Source: Globisporangium splendens (taxonomy: Eukaryota; Oomycota; Peronosporomycetes; Pythiales; Pythiaceae). Taken from it: 64,000 nucleotides of DNA. The position numbers and the translations under genes were made by a program. The DNA is taken from the NCBI GenBank assembly GCA_006386115.1, contig VFIW01000089.1, forward strand, positions 62,001 to 126,000. Direction: 5' to 3'. Shown in pieces: positions 50,585-62,102 of this stretch. The notes below the pieces were generated by a model. It did not search any database, had not been told where the DNA came from, and worked only from the letters and a program-made list of their open reading frames with translations. Numbering within the stretch: the first letter of the stretch is position 1; every line of letters starts with the position of its first letter.

Positions 50585-53142
50585 ATGACCAAGCAGAGAG
50601 GATCGCGGCTCTGGCTGTCGCTGCTGCTGGTGGTGGCGCTCGCGCTCTGCCACTCGAGTGTGCACGTCGGCACCAACGCCGAGGTCTCCATCGAGACGGA
50701 AGGCGTTGTTGGGTGAGTGCTTTGCCTACTACACATGAGCGCTTTATTGCATGCTTTCTGCTGATGTTTGAATGCCTACGCTTGTTTTTTTTTTCCTTCT
50801 GATAACTGCTCTGTAGAAGAACCCCGTCGTTGACTGTTGACGAACTGGAAACGGTGCAAGCGAATGGCGAGCAGTTTGAGTTCCAAGCCGAGGTGTCGCG
50901 ATTGATGGACATTTTGATCAACTCGCTGTACAAGACGAAGGAAATCTTCCTCCGTGAACTCATCTCGAATGCGTCGGATGCACTCGATAAGATCCGTTTC
51001 CTCGCGCTGTCCAACGACAAGCTGCTCGGAAAGGTCAAGGACTTGGATATCCGTATCAGCTTTGACAAGGATGCCAAGACGTTGACCATTCGTGATTCGG
51101 GTGTCGGCATGACGAAGAAGGATCTGGTTGCGAATCTGGGCACGGTTGCCAAATCCGGCACGGCAAACTTCGTTGAGAAGATGCAAAGAAGCGGCGACGC
51201 GAGCCTGATCGGCCAGTTTGGTGTGGGCTTCTACTCCGTCTACCTCGTGGCTGATCGAGTGCGTGTCGTATCCAAGAACAACGACGACGACCAATACATC
51301 TGGGAGTCGGATGCGAATGCTTCCTTCACAGTCGCGAAAGACCTTCGAGGCAACACTCTTGGTCGCGGTACTGAAATCACCCTGTTCTTGAAAGATGACG
51401 CCAAAGAGTTCCAAGACCAGGATAAACTCAAGGGCTTGGTGTCTCGCTACAGTGAGTTCATCACGTTCCCAATTTATGTGAACACGAGCTCCACTGAAAC
51501 CTATGAAGTCGAATATGAGGAAGCGGCCGAACCAGAAGCGGACGCAGATGCTGAAAAGAGCGAAGAGAGCGAGAAACTCGAAGCAAAGGAGGAAGACGCG
51601 ACCCGAGCAAAGAAGACCAAGACCGAGACCCGTACGGTGTGGAACTGGGAACGTGTGAATGAAGTCAAGGCAATCTGGACGCGACCAAAGGAAGATATCT
51701 CGGATGACGAGTACCACAGCTTCTACAAGTCGTTGAAGAAAGACAGCCAAGATCCATTAACCTGGATCCACTTCAAGGCGGAAGGCGAAATTGAGTTCAA
51801 GTCGATCTTGTATATTCCTGGAAAGGCACCTCACGACCTGTACTCGCGCTTTGAGAACAAGAACGCCGACATTAAGTTGTACGTGCGCAAGGTGCTGATC
51901 TCGGATGATTATGAAGATTTCTTGCCACGATACTTGAACTTTATTGTCGGTGTTGTTGACTCGGATGATTTGCCAATCAACGTCTCTCGTGAAACCCTGC
52001 AAGAAAACAAGATTCTGCGTGTGATGAAGAAGAAATTGGTGCGCAAGGTGCTGGAGATGTTGCGTAAGCTGGCTGAAGAGGGAGGTGAAGCAAGTGATGA
52101 TGGAGAAGATGATGATGAAGAAGACGACTCGGAGGCTGCGGACAAGAAATCCAAGGACGAAGTCAAGGCGGACAGTGAGGAAGACGAAGAGGATGAGACG
52201 AACGAAGAGTACGACAAGTTCTGGGAATCGTTTGGTAAGAACATCAAGCTCGGTGTCATGGACGATTCAGCCAACCGTGGCAAATTGGCAAAGTTGCTGC
52301 GCTTCAAATCCAACAAGAGCGATGGAAAGTGGATTTCACTGGACCAGTACGTGTCCCGCATGAAGGACTGGCAAGACTCGATTTACTACATTGCTGGCGA
52401 AAGCATCGAGGCGTGCCAGAAGTCGCCTTTCCTGGAGCAGATCAAGGCGAAGGACTTGGAAGTTCTCTACCTCGTTGATACCCTCGATGAGTACACTGTG
52501 CAGCACATGCCTGAATTTGAGAGCAAGAAGTTTACTTCCATCTCGAAGGAAGGCATTAAGTTCGGTGATGAGGACGAAAAGCTCGTGCAGAAGCGCGACA
52601 AGCTGTACGCCGAAAAGTTCCAGACGCTTACCGACGGACTCAAGAAATTGTACGCGGACAAGATCTCCAAGGTGACGATGTCTCAACGCGTTGTGGACTC
52701 TCCAGCTGTCATGGTGACGTCGCAATGGGGCTACTCTGCGAACATGCAGCGCATCATGAAGGCACAGACTTTTGCTGACCGCCATGGTGGTCTCAACAGC
52801 GGCGCAAGTTCAGCGATCTTGGAACTCAACCCTCGCCACCCAATCATCTCGAAGCTCAACCAGTTGGTGGCCGACAAACCTGACGACGAAGAAACCAAGG
52901 ATTTGGCGTGGCTCTTGTATGACGCGGCTTTGGTGAACTCAGGTTTCGACATGAACGATTTCGACCATTTCGCGGCTCGCGTGTACCGCACCATGAAAGG
53001 AAGCATGGGCTTGGAGAGCCTGGAACTGGAGCCAGAGATTGAAGTGCCGGCGGAAGAAGAACCGGTGGCCGAGGAGGAGGAAGAAGAGACCGAAAACTTG
53101 GATGAAGCTGAGCCAATCGTGGACGAAAAGGACGAGCTGTAG
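50585..53142 (+). CDS. HSP90B1: Endoplasmin, ER Hsp90 (GRP94)
   Basis: Two exons, 50585-50712 and 50817-53142; 817 residues. Signal peptide [20 protein letters not shown]. Hsp90 ATPase domain: [80 protein letters not shown] charged linker with acidic and Lys-rich runs follows, then the middle domain ([34 protein letters not shown]) and the C-terminal dimerisation domain, ending in a long acidic tail and DEKDEL for ER retrieval. It folds secreted and surface proteins in the ER. The intron falls right after the signal peptide. Head-to-head with the Canopy gene, whose animal homologue CNPY3 is a GRP94 co-chaperone. Confidence 0.97.
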
Positions 53143-53299
53143 GCGCTTGACTTTCTCAGGAAGTGCGAGAGGCAATGTGATGTAAGTTTGCTAATCCATG
53201 TTTTTTTCATGCTTGGACATCGTTTTCGTTGTTTTCGATATGGTACACTTCATGCAAAGGTTTGCTTTATTGTGCGCCACTACTCTAAGCCACTCGCTG

Positions 53300-56153
53300 T
53301 TATTGATTCAGGCTAAAACCACCGCCGACAAAGCGATTAGAGGATGCGATCGCGAGTTGCCGTTGCGTTTCCGTTGGATTTGATCGGCTGCTGGCACCGG
53401 ACTTGTTCATACCGCTGCCGCTACTATTGTTATTGCCCGGCAGGTTAGGCAGCTGATACTGACTGGGAGCTCCTGGTGCTGCTCCCTGCGGAAGTGGAGG
53501 CTGTCGCGTCACGACGACGGGGTTCTTGTCTTTCATCTCTTCCTCAAGCTTCTTCTTGTAGTACTTGCGTTTAAACTCGTGGAGCTCCCGCGCCAGGCGC
53601 TCGATCTCGAACTTGAGCTCGTTCTCCTTGGACTGGAACATGTTTTGCTCGCTCAGCAGACTCTTGAGCTGCTTCTCCTTCTCTCGCACGACCTGCTGGT
53701 ACCAGCTCAGTTGCTCGGCGACTTCGGGTCCCGGTTGCCTCGCCAAAATGGCTTTGAGCTCCTGGTACAATTTCTCTTTTTCCTGGTTCACCAGATCCTT
53801 CTCAACAACTTCCTCTGTCTTTTGGATCAGCCGCTTCTGCAGCGTCTGAATCTTTTGCAACAGCTCATACGTCGCGGGGTCGCTTCCTTCCAGTTTTCGC
53901 CACCGATGCACGTTCATCGGGTTCTCCAGCTCCTCCGACAGAGCCTTGACTTTAGTTTTCTCTTGCAAGAGCTCACGCTGGAGATGATAAACCTCTCGTT
54001 TCAGTTCATCCGATTGACCGACTTGGTGTTTTGCAATGTAGAGCTCCCGCTTCAAGTCTGTGATCTTCAGCTTCAGTACGCGAATGTCCTGCATACGCTC
54101 TTGATACTGTGCTTCGCCCTTGCTCAGCGTCGACTGCTGGATCTTGAGCTTCTCATACAGCAATGCAAGCTCATCGTTTCGACGGATCAGCTGAGTGCCG
54201 AGGATGTCCCTCTCGTTGATCACTTGGTCGTACTCTTTACGCTGCTCCAGCGCTTCCTCGTCCATGCGACGGATCATCGTCGTCAGCTTTCGGATCTCCG
54301 CATCTTGATTGTTGATGGTCTCCTCGTTGGTTGCCAGTAGTGTGCGCAAACGCGCCAATTCGTTCTTGTGCTGTTCCTTTTGCTTCTCGACCTTTTGGTG
54401 GTCAAAGTGCTCTTTCATGAGCGCGACGTCTTTCGCCGACACTTCCTCCTTGAGCTGCTCGATCTGGTGATTCATGACCTTGAACTTGCGCTTCATCTCG
54501 GCGATCTCGTCCTGACTCTCGATCAGGTTCTTGCTGTACAGATTGCGTTCGCTACGAACCGCTTCGTACAGTTGCTGCTGTTGCTTCAGCTTATTTTCTC
54601 CCTCGTTCACTTTCTTCTGCATCTCGTGGATACGCATTTCCTTCAGCTTGACTTCTTCCTCCGACTGCAAGTAGAGTTTCCGCTGCTCCGATGCCTCCAT
54701 GCCGTATTTCTCGCGCTCTCTTTCTAGCTGATAGATCAGCTTTCTCTGCTTGGCAGCCTCTTGCTTGAAACCCGCGAGTTCTTGCTCCAGGTTCTTCGCG
54801 ACTCGTTCGTTCGTCTTGATCTCATCCTGCGCCTTTCGCACTTTTGCCTCGGATTTCTGTACATTCTTCAGCTGCATCGTCTTCTCTCTTTCGAGCGACT
54901 CGATCTCGGTTTTCTGGTGGTCCTCGTTGATTTTGTCATTGTCCAAGTCGCGCTGCAGACTCTTAATTTGCGTTCGCAACACAAGTTTCGCAGTATGCTC
55001 ACCTTCGAGCTTCTCTTCCAGTTTCTGAATATTGCGCTTCTCTTTGTCGATCTTTCGCTCGGCCATAGTTTTCTCGAGTCGCGTGCGATTAACTTCGTCC
55101 TGCTTCAGTTTCAAGTCATTCTCTAGGTTCCGTCGCTCGACTTCTAATTGCATGGTTTTGTCGTTTTGCTCATTCAGCAGATCTGTCAGCTTTTGCGTGC
55201 GACTGAACAGCGCTTCGTAGTCACGAACGTACTTGTCCATCGTGCCACGGGTCTCGGCGAGCTGCTTCTCCAGGGTCTGCGCCGTCGTCTGCGCCTTCGT
55301 GGGATCCGTCATGCATTGCGCCTGCTCCTGTGTTTTCTTCTCAAGTTTTCCTTTCACGTCCTTGATTTCCTTGTCCAATCTCTCTTTTCGCCGCAATTCG
55401 CGTTCTTGTTCAACCTAGAAAGAAACAGAATCAAGTTAGCTCTACTCGCCGACAGTGCTGACATGAGCAAATAAACAAAGTGGAGCAATAACGTACTGCT
55501 TTCATGGCCAGTTGGTCCTTCAGCGCCTGGATCTCGTTTTTCTGAGTGTTTGCACTCTGTTCCATCTCATTCAGCCGTTTGTGGAGCTCCTGGATGCGGT
55601 CGTGGTCCTTTTTCGCATTCGCTTCGTGCTCTTCGTTCGACCGCACGAGCTCTTCTTTTGCGCGCATCACTTCTTTCAGCATGTTTTCCTGACCCACGCT
55701 GAGTCCGGCACCCTGTTCGACGAGTCGACTCAGGTTATTGATCTCGTCTTTCAGTTGCTGGATCGTTTCCTTGGCTCGAATCTCCTTTTCATGAGACGCA
55801 TCGACCATTTTCCACGCCTTCTCCATCTCCTTCTTCAGCGACGCGATGCTCGCCTGGTCCTCTTGCGAGAGCTTGAGCGCAGTCTGCACTTTGGCGGCAT
55901 TATTGATGATCTCCGCGTTCAGTTCTCGGCATTTCTTGATCAGCTTCTTCTCCTGTCCGTTCGACTTTTTTAGCGCGCGATACAGCTTTTCGTACTCGAG
56001 GCGAAAGCGCTCAAGACTTTTGTCGCCGGCGAGTTCGGCCAGCACTTCCTGGAAATCATTCTCCAAGGTCTCAAGCGATGCAGCCTCGAGTGATGGGTCG
56101 TCTAGTAGCTTGGAGTCATTTGGAAGCGCGTCATGCGTATCCAGCTTGCTCAT
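53300..56153 (-). CDS. CFAP58: Cilia- and flagella-associated protein 58
   Basis: Two exons (minus), 56153-55497 and 55414-53300; 923 residues. Coiled coil almost throughout, with family blocks: LENDFQEVLAELAGDKSLER and FRLEYEKLYRALKK near the N-terminus, EQGAGLSVGQENMLKEV, REEAR-like heptads, and the diagnostic ENPMNVHRWRKLEGSDPATY with LLQKIQTLQKRLIQKTEEV near residue 740. The C-terminal ~80 residues are Pro/Gly/Asn-rich and specific to this lineage. CFAP58 is an axonemal/mid-piece component needed for motile flagella. Start MSKLDTHDALPND at 56153 is preferred to a Met at 56261 in the same frame. Implies a zoosporic life stage. Confidence 0.93.
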
Positions 56154-56433
56154 GGCGCATCTACAGACGTCAGTGGCACCTTCCCCAGCACGTAGACTCG
56201 CGTATCGTTCACCACACTTTGCTTGGGCACTTCCGAATGCCTTGAGACTCAATGCATTCACGAGGACCTCGTCGTTTCTTGCCTACGCTTTTGCTTATTT
56301 TTGGTGCCATCCCTGAACTTGCCTTCATATTTATAGCCTCCTACCTTTTTCGACATTGTTGGGATTTGTTTTGAGTAAGTGGGGTTGAGTGAGCATGGAG
56401 ATACGACGAGCGAATGAGTATGTATTATGAAGC

Positions 56434-57697
56434 TTACTGCTGGACGTCCCAGATCTCCACAAACAACTCTATCACATCGGCGAGGCGCATGCGCTGCGGC
56501 AGATCGAACGTGCGGCGAACGGAAGACAGTCCATCGAAGAGGAGGTGGCTTGGCACGGGGAGCGGCATTGGCGGCCTTCACACACAGTGCAACAACAAAT
56601 TAACAACAGGGTCATGAACGACAAGTGAAGTGTCAATGCCACGTACCTAGCTTGCGTCGGGGTGATCCACTTGGTTCTTGTGTCTTGCCATGTCTTGAGT
56701 CCGATGTTGAAAAACGGGCCGTTGCGTCCTTGTGGCCACCATGGATCGCCGTCGCTGGTTCCTGATGCGATGCGGAAGCGATGCAAGTGGATGACCAGCC
56801 AGTCGAGGATCTCGGCGATGGCCTGCGTCGCCGCATCTTCGTCCGTGATGTACGAAAATGCGAACCCTTTGCCCTGGTTTGCAAACACGCGGGTTCGCAA
56901 TTGGGACGATTCCTCGTTATCTTCCGCTAGGAACGCGTCCAAGAGCTTCTGGTACTGTTATTGTGGAGTGAGTCAATGCACATGCAACAATGGTTAGCCA
57001 CTTCAACAAAGATTAATGCACGATAGTCGCAATAAGAACAACGCACGGCTTCTGATGTGGCGTATGGGTTCTTGTCTCCAACGAGCAGCAGCATCGGCGG
57101 CGACGCTGGCGCATCCTCAGGTTTTGTCCATCCCAGATTTCCATTCGGGCACATCATAATCGAGCAATCGAGGAAGCTCGGCTTCTCGATGGACATCTTG
57201 ATCGCGAGATCCGCACCGGCGCCGACGCCACAGAGCGCCACGCGCTGGATATCCTGCTTCTGCTTCAAGTACAAAACTGCCTGCTCCACGACCTCCATCT
57301 GCTGTGCTGGGTCGCTGTTGTCGCTATTGAACACGTTGAGCACGAGCACTTTGTAGCCCTGTTCAGCCAACTTGTCTGCAAACGAGATGCTTGCGAGGCC
57401 GAATTGGTCCAGCACGCTGCTGGTCTGCGGCGCCACGTGCTGCGCGAACTCGCGACTGAGCAACCGCGTCTGGCCGGCCATGAACACGACACCGGTCACG
57501 ACGCGGCCAATGTGTGCGGCTGGGGTCACGAGGTACGCACTCTGGTGCGGCAGCGATGCAGAGTCGGGCTGGGACTCCGCGGCCAATGCGGCGACCGCAG
57601 CAGCGCCAGAGTGCGCGTGTGGCGTGTGGTTGAGAGGGAACTGAATGGCCGCGCCGGCGCCCGCGAAGAGCATCCTCGGCCGCGCTACTTCGGCCAT
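56434..57697 (-). CDS. Alpha/beta-hydrolase-like protein without nucleophile, fused to a Gag1-clamp-like tail
   Basis: Three exons (minus): 57697-57047, 56954-56647 and 56575-56434; 366 residues. The N-terminal ~215 residues have the dienelactone-hydrolase/alpha-beta fold order: a beta strand GVVFMAGQTRLLS, ADKLAEQGYKVLVLNVFN, the elbow region DIQRVALCGVGAGADLAIKM, and SPPMLLLVGDKNPYATSEA. The elbow should read G-x-S/C-x-G; here the central residue is Gly (GVGAG), so catalysis is unlikely. The C-terminal ~150 residues (FFNIGLKTWQDTRTKWI, then PPMPLPVPSHLLFDGL and ADVIELFVEIWDV) resemble the Gag1/DUF4050 clamp pattern of a W-T/R-x-x-W segment followed by a hydrophobic helix. Function unknown; assignment of the tail is tentative. 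Confidence 0.7.
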
Positions 57698-58224
57698 GCC
57701 TCACAGAGAAGGAAGGCAGCAGCAAGTGATACGCTTGGCTTCGAAGGAGGGACGATGGATGGGGAAGGAAAAGAAAAAAAAAAAAAAAAGAGGCGCGCCG
57801 TATTTATGGACAAGAGAAACCCCGATGTCCATAAATAAGTGCCACAGGAAACACCAGGAAAGCAGGCAACACCCGGTTTTATCAGCATTTTCCACTAGTG
57901 ACGTCACAATATTGCAAATACTATAACGCAGAATAGTATAACTAGGTTCTTAAAGTAAGGTAGATGGCCAAATGGCAGCAAACTCGCGAGCGTGAGCCAC
58001 GTCAGTCTGTTGCTTCTTGGGAGGGTCGTTGTGATAGCACACACTGGCCGAGCCGTTGCTGCTTGCGGGCAGCACGGTATACTGAAAGCAAGCGATCGCG
58101 GTTCTGGAACATTTGCTTTGGAGACAGCAGGCTCTTCAGCTCTGTGGTCGGCCCCTCCTCACAGGTCCGAAAGATCAAACACCAAGTGGAACGCTCCAGC
58201 GGAGAAGGACGCCCCCGCAGCAGC
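57698..58224. promoter_or_regulatory. Divergent promoter with a hairpin and a poly-A run
   Basis: About 530 bp between the hydrolase-like gene and Sec62. It holds a 16-A run (57774-57789) and a perfect 12-bp inverted repeat, TATTTATGGACA (57801-57812) with TGTCCATAAATA (57826-57837), loop 13. No gene seen. Confidence 0.5.
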
Positions 58225-59261
58225 ATGACCGACGCCAAGGAACAGACGACGGTGCGTTCGTGTAACCAGTGTATGCTGCTTGTATGTGCTTAATATGTAG
58301 CTAATAGTGGGCTGCGGTCGCGCATGCGTAGACGGCAGACAAGCCATGGGAGACGGAAGCCGGCGCGCGCAAGATGGCTGATCTGCTCCGCGGGCGCAAA
58401 GGGATGCCCGTGCGCCAGGCGATTGAGATCGGGAAGCGCGTCGAGTACTTCCGCGGCGACAAGCTCGCATCGTTCCTGCTCGCGAGCCCAGTGGCGAAGA
58501 AGCTCTTTCCGGACTTGAAGACGAAAGAGGAAGTGCGCTCGGTCGGTCATGCGCTCGTGCAGCACGGATACATCCATCGATCAGACCGCGATGCGAAGAA
58601 CAGAAAGCTGCTAACGCCGTCAAGCAACCACGACTTCCTCCCGGAAGGATACTACACGTGGATGTACGAGGGCCCAAAGACGCTGCGCAACATCCTGACC
58701 GCGCTGTTGATCATTGGCTTCTTGGTGGTGGTGTGCTTCCCCATTTGGCCACAGTGGGCGAAACTGGCGTCGTGGTACCTGTCGGTGACGTTTTTAATCT
58801 TCATCGCGGTGTTTGTGGTCGTGCGTCTCATCGTGTTCTTCGTGATGTGGATGATCGGGTACGAGTATTGGTTCCTGCCCAACATCTTCGACGACGACCT
58901 CTCGGTCGCCGACTCGTTCCGTCCGCTGTACTCGCTGCGCGCCACGGAGGCTTCGGAGCGCATCTACCGCCTCGCTGCTATCATCGCGTTCGCTGTGTTC
59001 TGCGTCTGGGTGAAGAACCAGCCAACGGACTTTGACGACTACATGGAGCTGACGAAGCAGTTCACGGACGACATCTACAGCGGCAAGCTGCTCTCGGATA
59101 TGTCCCAGAAGGACCAGGACAACATTGACAAGGTGAAGGTGCCCGACCTGAACGACCTGCTCAAGGAGGAGGACGAGGAGGACGACTACGAAGACCAGGA
59201 CTCCAAATTCTCGAAGATCTTAGACGAGGACGACGACGAGGGACTAGACCGCGATTTGTAG
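58225..59261 (+). CDS. SEC62: ER translocation protein Sec62
   Basis: Two exons, 58225-58251 and 58332-59261; 318 residues. Sec62 is an ER membrane subunit that helps post-translational entry of secretory proteins at Sec61 with Sec63. Seen: a cytosolic basic N-terminal domain (RVEYFRGDKLASFLL, VGHALVQHGYIHRSDRD), FLPEGYYTWMYEGPKT before TM1 (LRNILTALLIIGFLVVVCFP), a short lumenal loop, TM2 (LSVTFLIFIAVFVVVRLIVF), and a long cytosolic end with strongly acidic tracts (EEDEEDDYEDQD, DEDDDEGLD). A third hydrophobic stretch (LAAIIAFAVFCVWV) is also present. The GYxxWxYEGP motif is diagnostic. Confidence 0.94.
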
Positions 59262-59516
59262 TTAGAAGAGAGTGCGCGAACCCTGCGTGGAGCGCTGTCT
59301 CCATCGCCATTTTATGAGATGCCGCAATCCATTTTTCGCTCGCATCCCTTCGATTGTGTGCTTCAAAGATGCTGTTTTGACAAAAGCGGGGGTTCAATGC
59401 GTATACTGTATACTGATTATACGCTTGTCCGGATGACTTGACTTGTGCATGCACGTGTGCTTCCACAATTGCTCTGTGTTGCGTGAAGGAGGAAACGAAA
59501 GCAGGCGGCAGACACC

Positions 59517-60885
59517 ATGGCGATGAACTTTTGGCACTCGACGCACTAGTGAGTGGCGGGAACGGCGGCGCTGTGTGTCTGTGCGTGTGCGGCAGAGCGC
59601 TTGTGCTAATACACGCATGCGCTCTCTTTCCTGTGCGCCTACGCAGCTTGTACTGGATGAAAGATGTGACGAAAAGCGACCTGCGGAAGAGGAATCCGCT
59701 CGACCGCAAGTATCTGACCGACGACGAGATCGACAGCATTCATCTGGCGAATATTTCGTGTAAGTATGCATGCGCACGTAATCGCGTAGGTGATGCGGGT
59801 GGAGACCATGTCCTAATATTGTTTGAATGTGAAATGCCGACAGTGCTGGAAGAGATTGGACCGCGTCTGCGAGTGCGCCAGATTATTATTTATACGGCGA
59901 TCATCTTCTACCGCCGCTTCTACCAGACGTAGGAGGCAAACTAGTGCCAATGTGCATGCGCAGAATATCTTGCTGACGCTCGTGCTGTTGGCATACTCGT
60001 CTGTGTGTTTGCATTTACAGCCAGAGTTTCGTGAATTTCGATCCGCACTTGGTGGTCGGGACCGTGTTTTTCCTGGCGTCCAAGGTCGAAGAGAGCCAAC
60101 TGTCACTGGCCACGGTCGCGTCGGTGCTCCACCACTACACGACGAGTACGTTATGCCTTTTGTAAATGCAACAAATTTGTGCAAATGGGTGATGGGATTA
60201 CGTTAATACCAACTAATTTTGGCTTCTGCTCTTCCGCAGCGGGCGTGGATGAAGATGAGGCCATGTACACTTTCCAGGATAAGGACATTCTGGAGTGCGA
60301 GTTTTACGTCGTGGAGGCGCTGCAGTTCGACCTGATCCTGCACCACCCGTTCCCATCGCTGCTGCAGTATGTGGAACCTGCATTCACGATGTTTAAACCA
60401 ACCATTTTTGTGTATGAGAAATGGCCGTTCTTATAAGTATTTTTCTTCTTGCATTAGGTTCTTGGACGAGTTTGAGATCCACGAAGAGTGCCTCCAGTTT
60501 GCATGGTATCTTTATCATGCGCACACTCCTATTGTAATGTACAGCCTTTGTCTAACGTCAAGCTGTTCAATGTAGGCAACTGGTACAATACTCGTATCGC
60601 ACCGACATCATCATGTTGTACCCTCCGTTCATGGTCGCGTACGCGGCGGCGTACGTCTCGTGCATGGAGGCCGGGTACGACGCGGCGCACGTGTTTGCGA
60701 GCGTGAACATCAAGAAGGATCTGCTGATGAAGATCGTGCGCGAGTTCCAGGAGGCGTTCGAGGAGGAGAAGCGCTTGTACCAGGTGCAGGCTGCGGCGCT
60801 CGAGAAGCTCGAAGATCTCATCCCCGACCCGTCGGCCGCCGATGCAAATACCGAGTCTGCAGGAAACGCAGCTGCGGACAAGTAA
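59517..60885 (+). CDS. CCNC: Cyclin C (Mediator kinase module)
   Basis: Seven exons: 59517-59548, 59647-59759, 59844-59928, 60021-60145, 60240-60366, 60458-60505 and 60576-60885; 279 residues (human cyclin C is 283). Starts MAMNFWHSTHYLYW, matching the M-G/A-N-F-W-x-S-x-H start of cyclin C. Cyclin box: GPRLRVRQIIIYTAIIFYRR, FVNFDPHLVVGTVFFLASKV with EES, ECEFYVVEALQFDLILHHPF, WQLVQYSYRTDIIMLYPPFM and VAYAAAYVSCMEAG. It pairs with CDK8 to phosphorylate transcription factors and RNA polymerase II. All seven exon phases agree. The C-terminus is Ala-rich and divergent. Confidence 0.95.
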
Positions 60886-62102
60886 TTTGCAAACGAAGTG
60901 ATGGGAAATCGGATTTTTCATATGCAATGCATGAAGGCGAATCTCTCTGACAAACAGCAGCAACAGCGACAGGTATTTAACGTCCAGACGCTGTGACTAG
61001 AAAGCGTATCCTACACAGTCTCAGTGATCTCGATGGCTAATGAGCGTATCCAATCAATGTCAGGACCGCATGATGCCTTGGAAACAAAAAGAAGATGTAA
61101 TTGAAAAGTTTGACAAGAGACAAGCACGCAACTGTTGGTCTTCTTCTTCGACTCTTGTGTATTGCTTGCGTATGTTTGTGCGTGTGGGTTTTATTTTACG
61201 ATGCAAACTCCTCGTTGTCGGCGACGCGGTCACCGATGATGAAGAATATTGTCTTCACGTTGTGCTGTTTGAGGATGAAGCGAAAGCGTTGCTCGGACAA
61301 AACCATTCCGAACCAGAATTGAGTTGTTGGTTGCGTGCATTTAGCTGCTGCGACGTAATGGATAGGTCTCTGTATCCCGTGATTGCAACCCGCACACGCT
61401 GTTATTCGTCTACCGAATAGGAATGCGACGGGTATCTGACGTTTGGCCAGCACGTCCACGTGAAGGTTTCCGTCTGACTGAGAGCTTCCGCGCATTTGTT
61501 CCTAATTTCTGACCATTTTCCACGTACACAGTAGACTTGCTCCGATTCATTTCTTTGTTGAGCATGTCATGCACACTTCGGTGCGAGACACGTGAGAATT
61601 TTCGCCAGCGAGCCTTTCTCAAGTCACCCGGCGCATGATGACACACGCAGATGCTCCGTTCCGCCTTCGGCGGTAAATTAACACCGTGTATGCTGAAATC
61701 GATGCAGTCTCGCTGCCCCGCAAGTTCTCTGACAACAAAAGGCAACCCAACGATCATAAAAAAATCCAATGAGAACGATGATCCATCTCAAACGTCGAAA
61801 ACGATGCTGTCTTGTGGCGAGAATTCGCAGGACCCCAAGACTGCACATATTGCATGAAAGGTAGCCGACAGCGTAGAATTGACTCTGTTGCTTGTCCCAC
61901 CGAGGCAACTTCTTTCCTGACATGTACATACATCCGACACATATGCTGCACATGCAATATATACGATGGACCTCGCCCAGACAGGCATGGAACAACGGAA
62001 CAGAATAGATATTGATATCTACTGCAGAGACGCTGACGAAGGTGAATTGAAGTAGAGAGGACAGAAATTTAACCCCATCGAACTGAATACGTTGCGTGAA
62101 CT
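60886..62102. other. Gene-poor intergenic region left of the Crinkler gene
   Basis: About 1.2 kb between cyclin C and the Crinkler NTPase 3' end. Short frames on both strands (for example minus 61495-61196 and 61769-61410) have no domain motif or splice partner. I saw no terminal repeats or transposon signature. Confidence 0.45.

Noticed and set aside
56258..56581. Small basic minus-strand frame (start MSKKVGGYKYEGKF) between CFAP58 and the hydrolase-like gene
   Set aside because: Reads like a short peptide, but only ~32 codons follow its internal Met, and it overlaps the tail of one gene and the leader of another. Too little support.
61040..61995. Several 60-125-codon frames right of cyclin C
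   Set aside because: No domain, no consistent strand or splice pattern, overlapping each other in opposite directions.
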